A stretch of 64,000 bases of DNA from DATFDN01 sp963830565. Lineage in GTDB: Bacteria > Pseudomonadota > Alphaproteobacteria > Acetobacterales > Acetobacteraceae. This document shows positions 62,433 to 64,000 of the stretch, in pieces; the first letter of the stretch is position 1, and the number at the start of each line of letters is the position of its first letter. The translations under genes and the position numbers were made by a program. Under the pieces are notes generated by a model. That model searched no databases and was not told where the DNA came from. It was given only the letters and a program-made list of their open reading frames with translations. The stretch lies in NCBI GenBank assembly GCA_963830565.1, contig CAWHMO010000003.1:186001-250000 (forward strand), given 5' to 3'.

Positions 62433-64000
62433 CTACGACGACGGGGCGTTCTGCAGCAACAGGATGCGCGCCATGGCCCCGTGATCGGCCGTCGCGCTGT
62501 CGTAGAGGCGCGCCAGATCGGCCTTCAGCGCCGTGCGGGAGCCGCCGTCCAGGTAGATCATGTGGCCGGACGGGTAATACTTGATGGTCAGGTTTTTCCG
62601 GACCGAGCTGTCCACCAGCGGCATGTTCTGCAGATCGAGTGTGGTCTGGAAGAAGGGTGTCACGGAATCATAGTAGCCGTTCGCCGAGAGCACTTTCAGG
62701 TCGACGTTCAGGCTCATCGTCGCCGCGAGATCGCCGGCCGTGTAGAGGACCACGTTGCCCTGCACGTCCAGGCCCTTCTGCGCCCCGGTCGGATCGACAT
62801 GGCGGAAATCCCAGTTGAGGAAGGCCTGATCGTTCAGGTCGGTAAAGGACGAGGTGGAGGTGAAGCGCAGCTCGTCGTTCAAGTAACTGTTCCACATGGC
62901 GGTGTAGGCGCCGTTGACCGCGGTCATGGTGGGGTCGTTGCCGCCGGATTTCGGGTCGATCCGCGCCGCGATGCCAGTGTCGATGCCGGTTGCCCGCCCG
63001 TCATAGGACCCGAGCGCCACCCCCTTGTCCTTCAGCAGCGTCAGTAGGAACAGGGACGTGCCCAGATCGTTTGTCGCCGCGACGTTGAGCGACCAGCTCG
63101 TCAGCGTGGTCTCGTCGATGCCGATCTCCGCGCTGAGCGAGCGAACCGTCGCCGGGTCTGCCTTCGGAAAGGATTTCAGCGCCGCCGCGTAGTCGGTGGT
63201 GGCGAAGCGGGCGGCGTCCTGCGCGTACGATGGCAGGTCCTTGGGCGGCGGCTGCACCGCGACCTTGCCGTGATACCAGGCATCCGCCGCCCAGGTCGGC
63301 AGCAGGCCGATAGGGTTGCCGGCCTGGGAGTAATCGAGGATGGAGGATTGCAGGGTGAGCCCGTTCAGATCCACCCCGTCCTCGTGCAACAGGTAGGACA
63401 GCACCGCGGTGCGTGCCGTGCCGTAGGATTCGCCGAACAGGAACTTGGGCGAGTTCCAGCGGGCGTTCGCGGTCAGGTAGCGCTTGATGAACTGTCGGAG
63501 CGAGCCCGCGTCCTGGTCGACGCCCCAGAAATCCTTGTTGATCCTGGGCGCGACCGCCGCCGAATAGCCGGTGCCGACCGGGTTGATGAAGACGAGGTCG
63601 CTGCGGTCGAGAAGGCTGTCCGGGTTGGTCTCGATCGTGTAAGGCGGCGGCGGGGTGAAGCTCGGCAGGGAGGTGCGGATGCGCATGGGCGCGAAGGAGC
63701 CGAGCAGCACGTAAACCGAGGAGGAGCCCGGACCGCCGTTGTAGAAGAACGTGAGCGGTCGGGTCCTGAGAATCCGCCCCGTCCGCCGTGAAGGCCACAT
63801 AGAAGATCTTCGCGTCCGGCTTGGAGCTGCTCGGGTCCACCGTCACGAGATGTCCCACCGTCGCGGTGTAATGGATGCTCTTCCCGTCCAGCACGATCTC
63901 ATGGCGGGTCACCGCGGCGTTCTCGGTGATGTCCGTCACCGAATCCTCTGGCCCGTTGCCATAGGCCACGGGGTCGAAGAAGGGCTGGTCCTGCTGGACC
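62433..64000 (-). pseudogene. serine carboxypeptidase (peptidase S10), frameshifted, 5' end beyond window
   Basis: About 520 codons are visible. The S10 fold has TFFYNGGPGSSSVYVLLGSF (oxyanion hole), the nucleophile FLFGESYGTAR, the aspartate region VLSANGYYDSVTPFF and the histidine KYYPSGHMIYLDGGSR. Upstream of about 63768 the frame changes: the N-terminal part (GKSIHYTATVGHLVTVDPSS, IFYVAFTADGADS) is in another frame, consistent with one extra base before TRPLTFFYN. The start codon lies beyond 64000, so the signal peptide is not visible. Family members remove C-terminal residues in the periplasm. Confidence 0.83.

Noticed and set aside
1..64000. CRISPR arrays, rRNA genes, riboswitches, prophage
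   Set aside because: No regularly spaced repeats, no rRNA sequence, no convincing riboswitch leader and no phage structural genes were seen.

Overview
The window is GC-rich, densely packed bacterial chromosome. The gene content points to an alphaproteobacterium of the order Rhodospirillales, most likely Acetobacteraceae. The main clues are a hopanoid block (hpnE, shc, hpnG), an Hsp20/DUF1150 pair, fused TRAP transporter subunits, a FemAB protein of the PEP-CTERM type, a MutL with an endonuclease motif, and CCA-encoded tRNA-Glu and tRNA-Phe. This placement is inferred from protein families, not from a 16S gene; no rRNA, CRISPR array or prophage was seen.

Layout. 1-3.7 kb: cytochrome oxidase assembly genes (ctaG, sco), a Pcm-type methyltransferase, a DUF202 membrane protein and a PEP-mutase-family enzyme. 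3.7-5.1 kb: a graveyard in which an epoxide hydrolase tail runs into an ISL3-type transposase relic cut by an ISNCY-type element. 5.3-13.1 kb: a sugar-type ABC importer (two permeases, double ATPase, binding protein) with a Gfo/Idh/MocA dehydrogenase and a royal-jelly-type beta-propeller protein. 13.1-16.1 kb: two tRNAs, rarA, a Tat-exported mini-protein and manganese catalase. 16.2-17.2 kb: a cyclase fragment, a second ISNCY relic in opposite orientation and an IS1182-type relic. 17.2-21.1 kb: inositol catabolism (iolE, iolD, and divergent iolG). 21.2-26.8 kb: a VOC protein, pyrophosphatase, a GGDEF protein and a TRAP transporter. 26.9-44.1 kb: a beta-helix protein and many single-gene catabolic enzymes (aldolase, acyl-CoA dehydrogenase, serine hydrolase, SDRs, amidohydrolase, luciferase-like monooxygenase, PhyH), plus cell-surface proteins (PEP-CTERM, glycine-zipper lipoprotein, WGxxGxxG, FemAB), a threonine synthase and a CDF transporter. 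44.1-58 kb: a LysR regulator, small proteins, an M20 peptidase, HPF, an AI-2E-type transporter, mutL-pgi, a decayed toxin-antitoxin pair, an MFS transporter, a GGDEF-EAL protein and Hsp20/DUF1150. 58-64 kb: hopanoid genes, then two gene relics and an S10-type serine carboxypeptidase running off the end.

The most striking property is that about ten otherwise well-conserved genes are each broken by one single-base indel, nearly all +1: the ABC permease, iolG, the GGDEF gene, an SDR, an amidohydrolase, a lipoprotein, hpf, mutL, hsp20 and the carboxypeptidase. Either the assembly carries residual indel errors, or this lineage is losing genes, possibly as a mismatch-repair mutator because mutL itself is hit. 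I give frame-restored boundaries for these genes.

Mobile DNA is present only as relics: ISNCY (twice), ISL3, IS1182 and IS701-type fragments, plus a palindromic REP-like family around CCCTCTCCCGC/GCGGGAGAGGG in intergenic gaps, and a different palindrome inserted inside one ISNCY relic. I did not find a complete, clearly new defence or biosynthetic system. The best candidates for something undescribed are the Tat-exported mini-protein next to manganese catalase, the HPF-cold-shock fusion and the orphan beta-helix protein.
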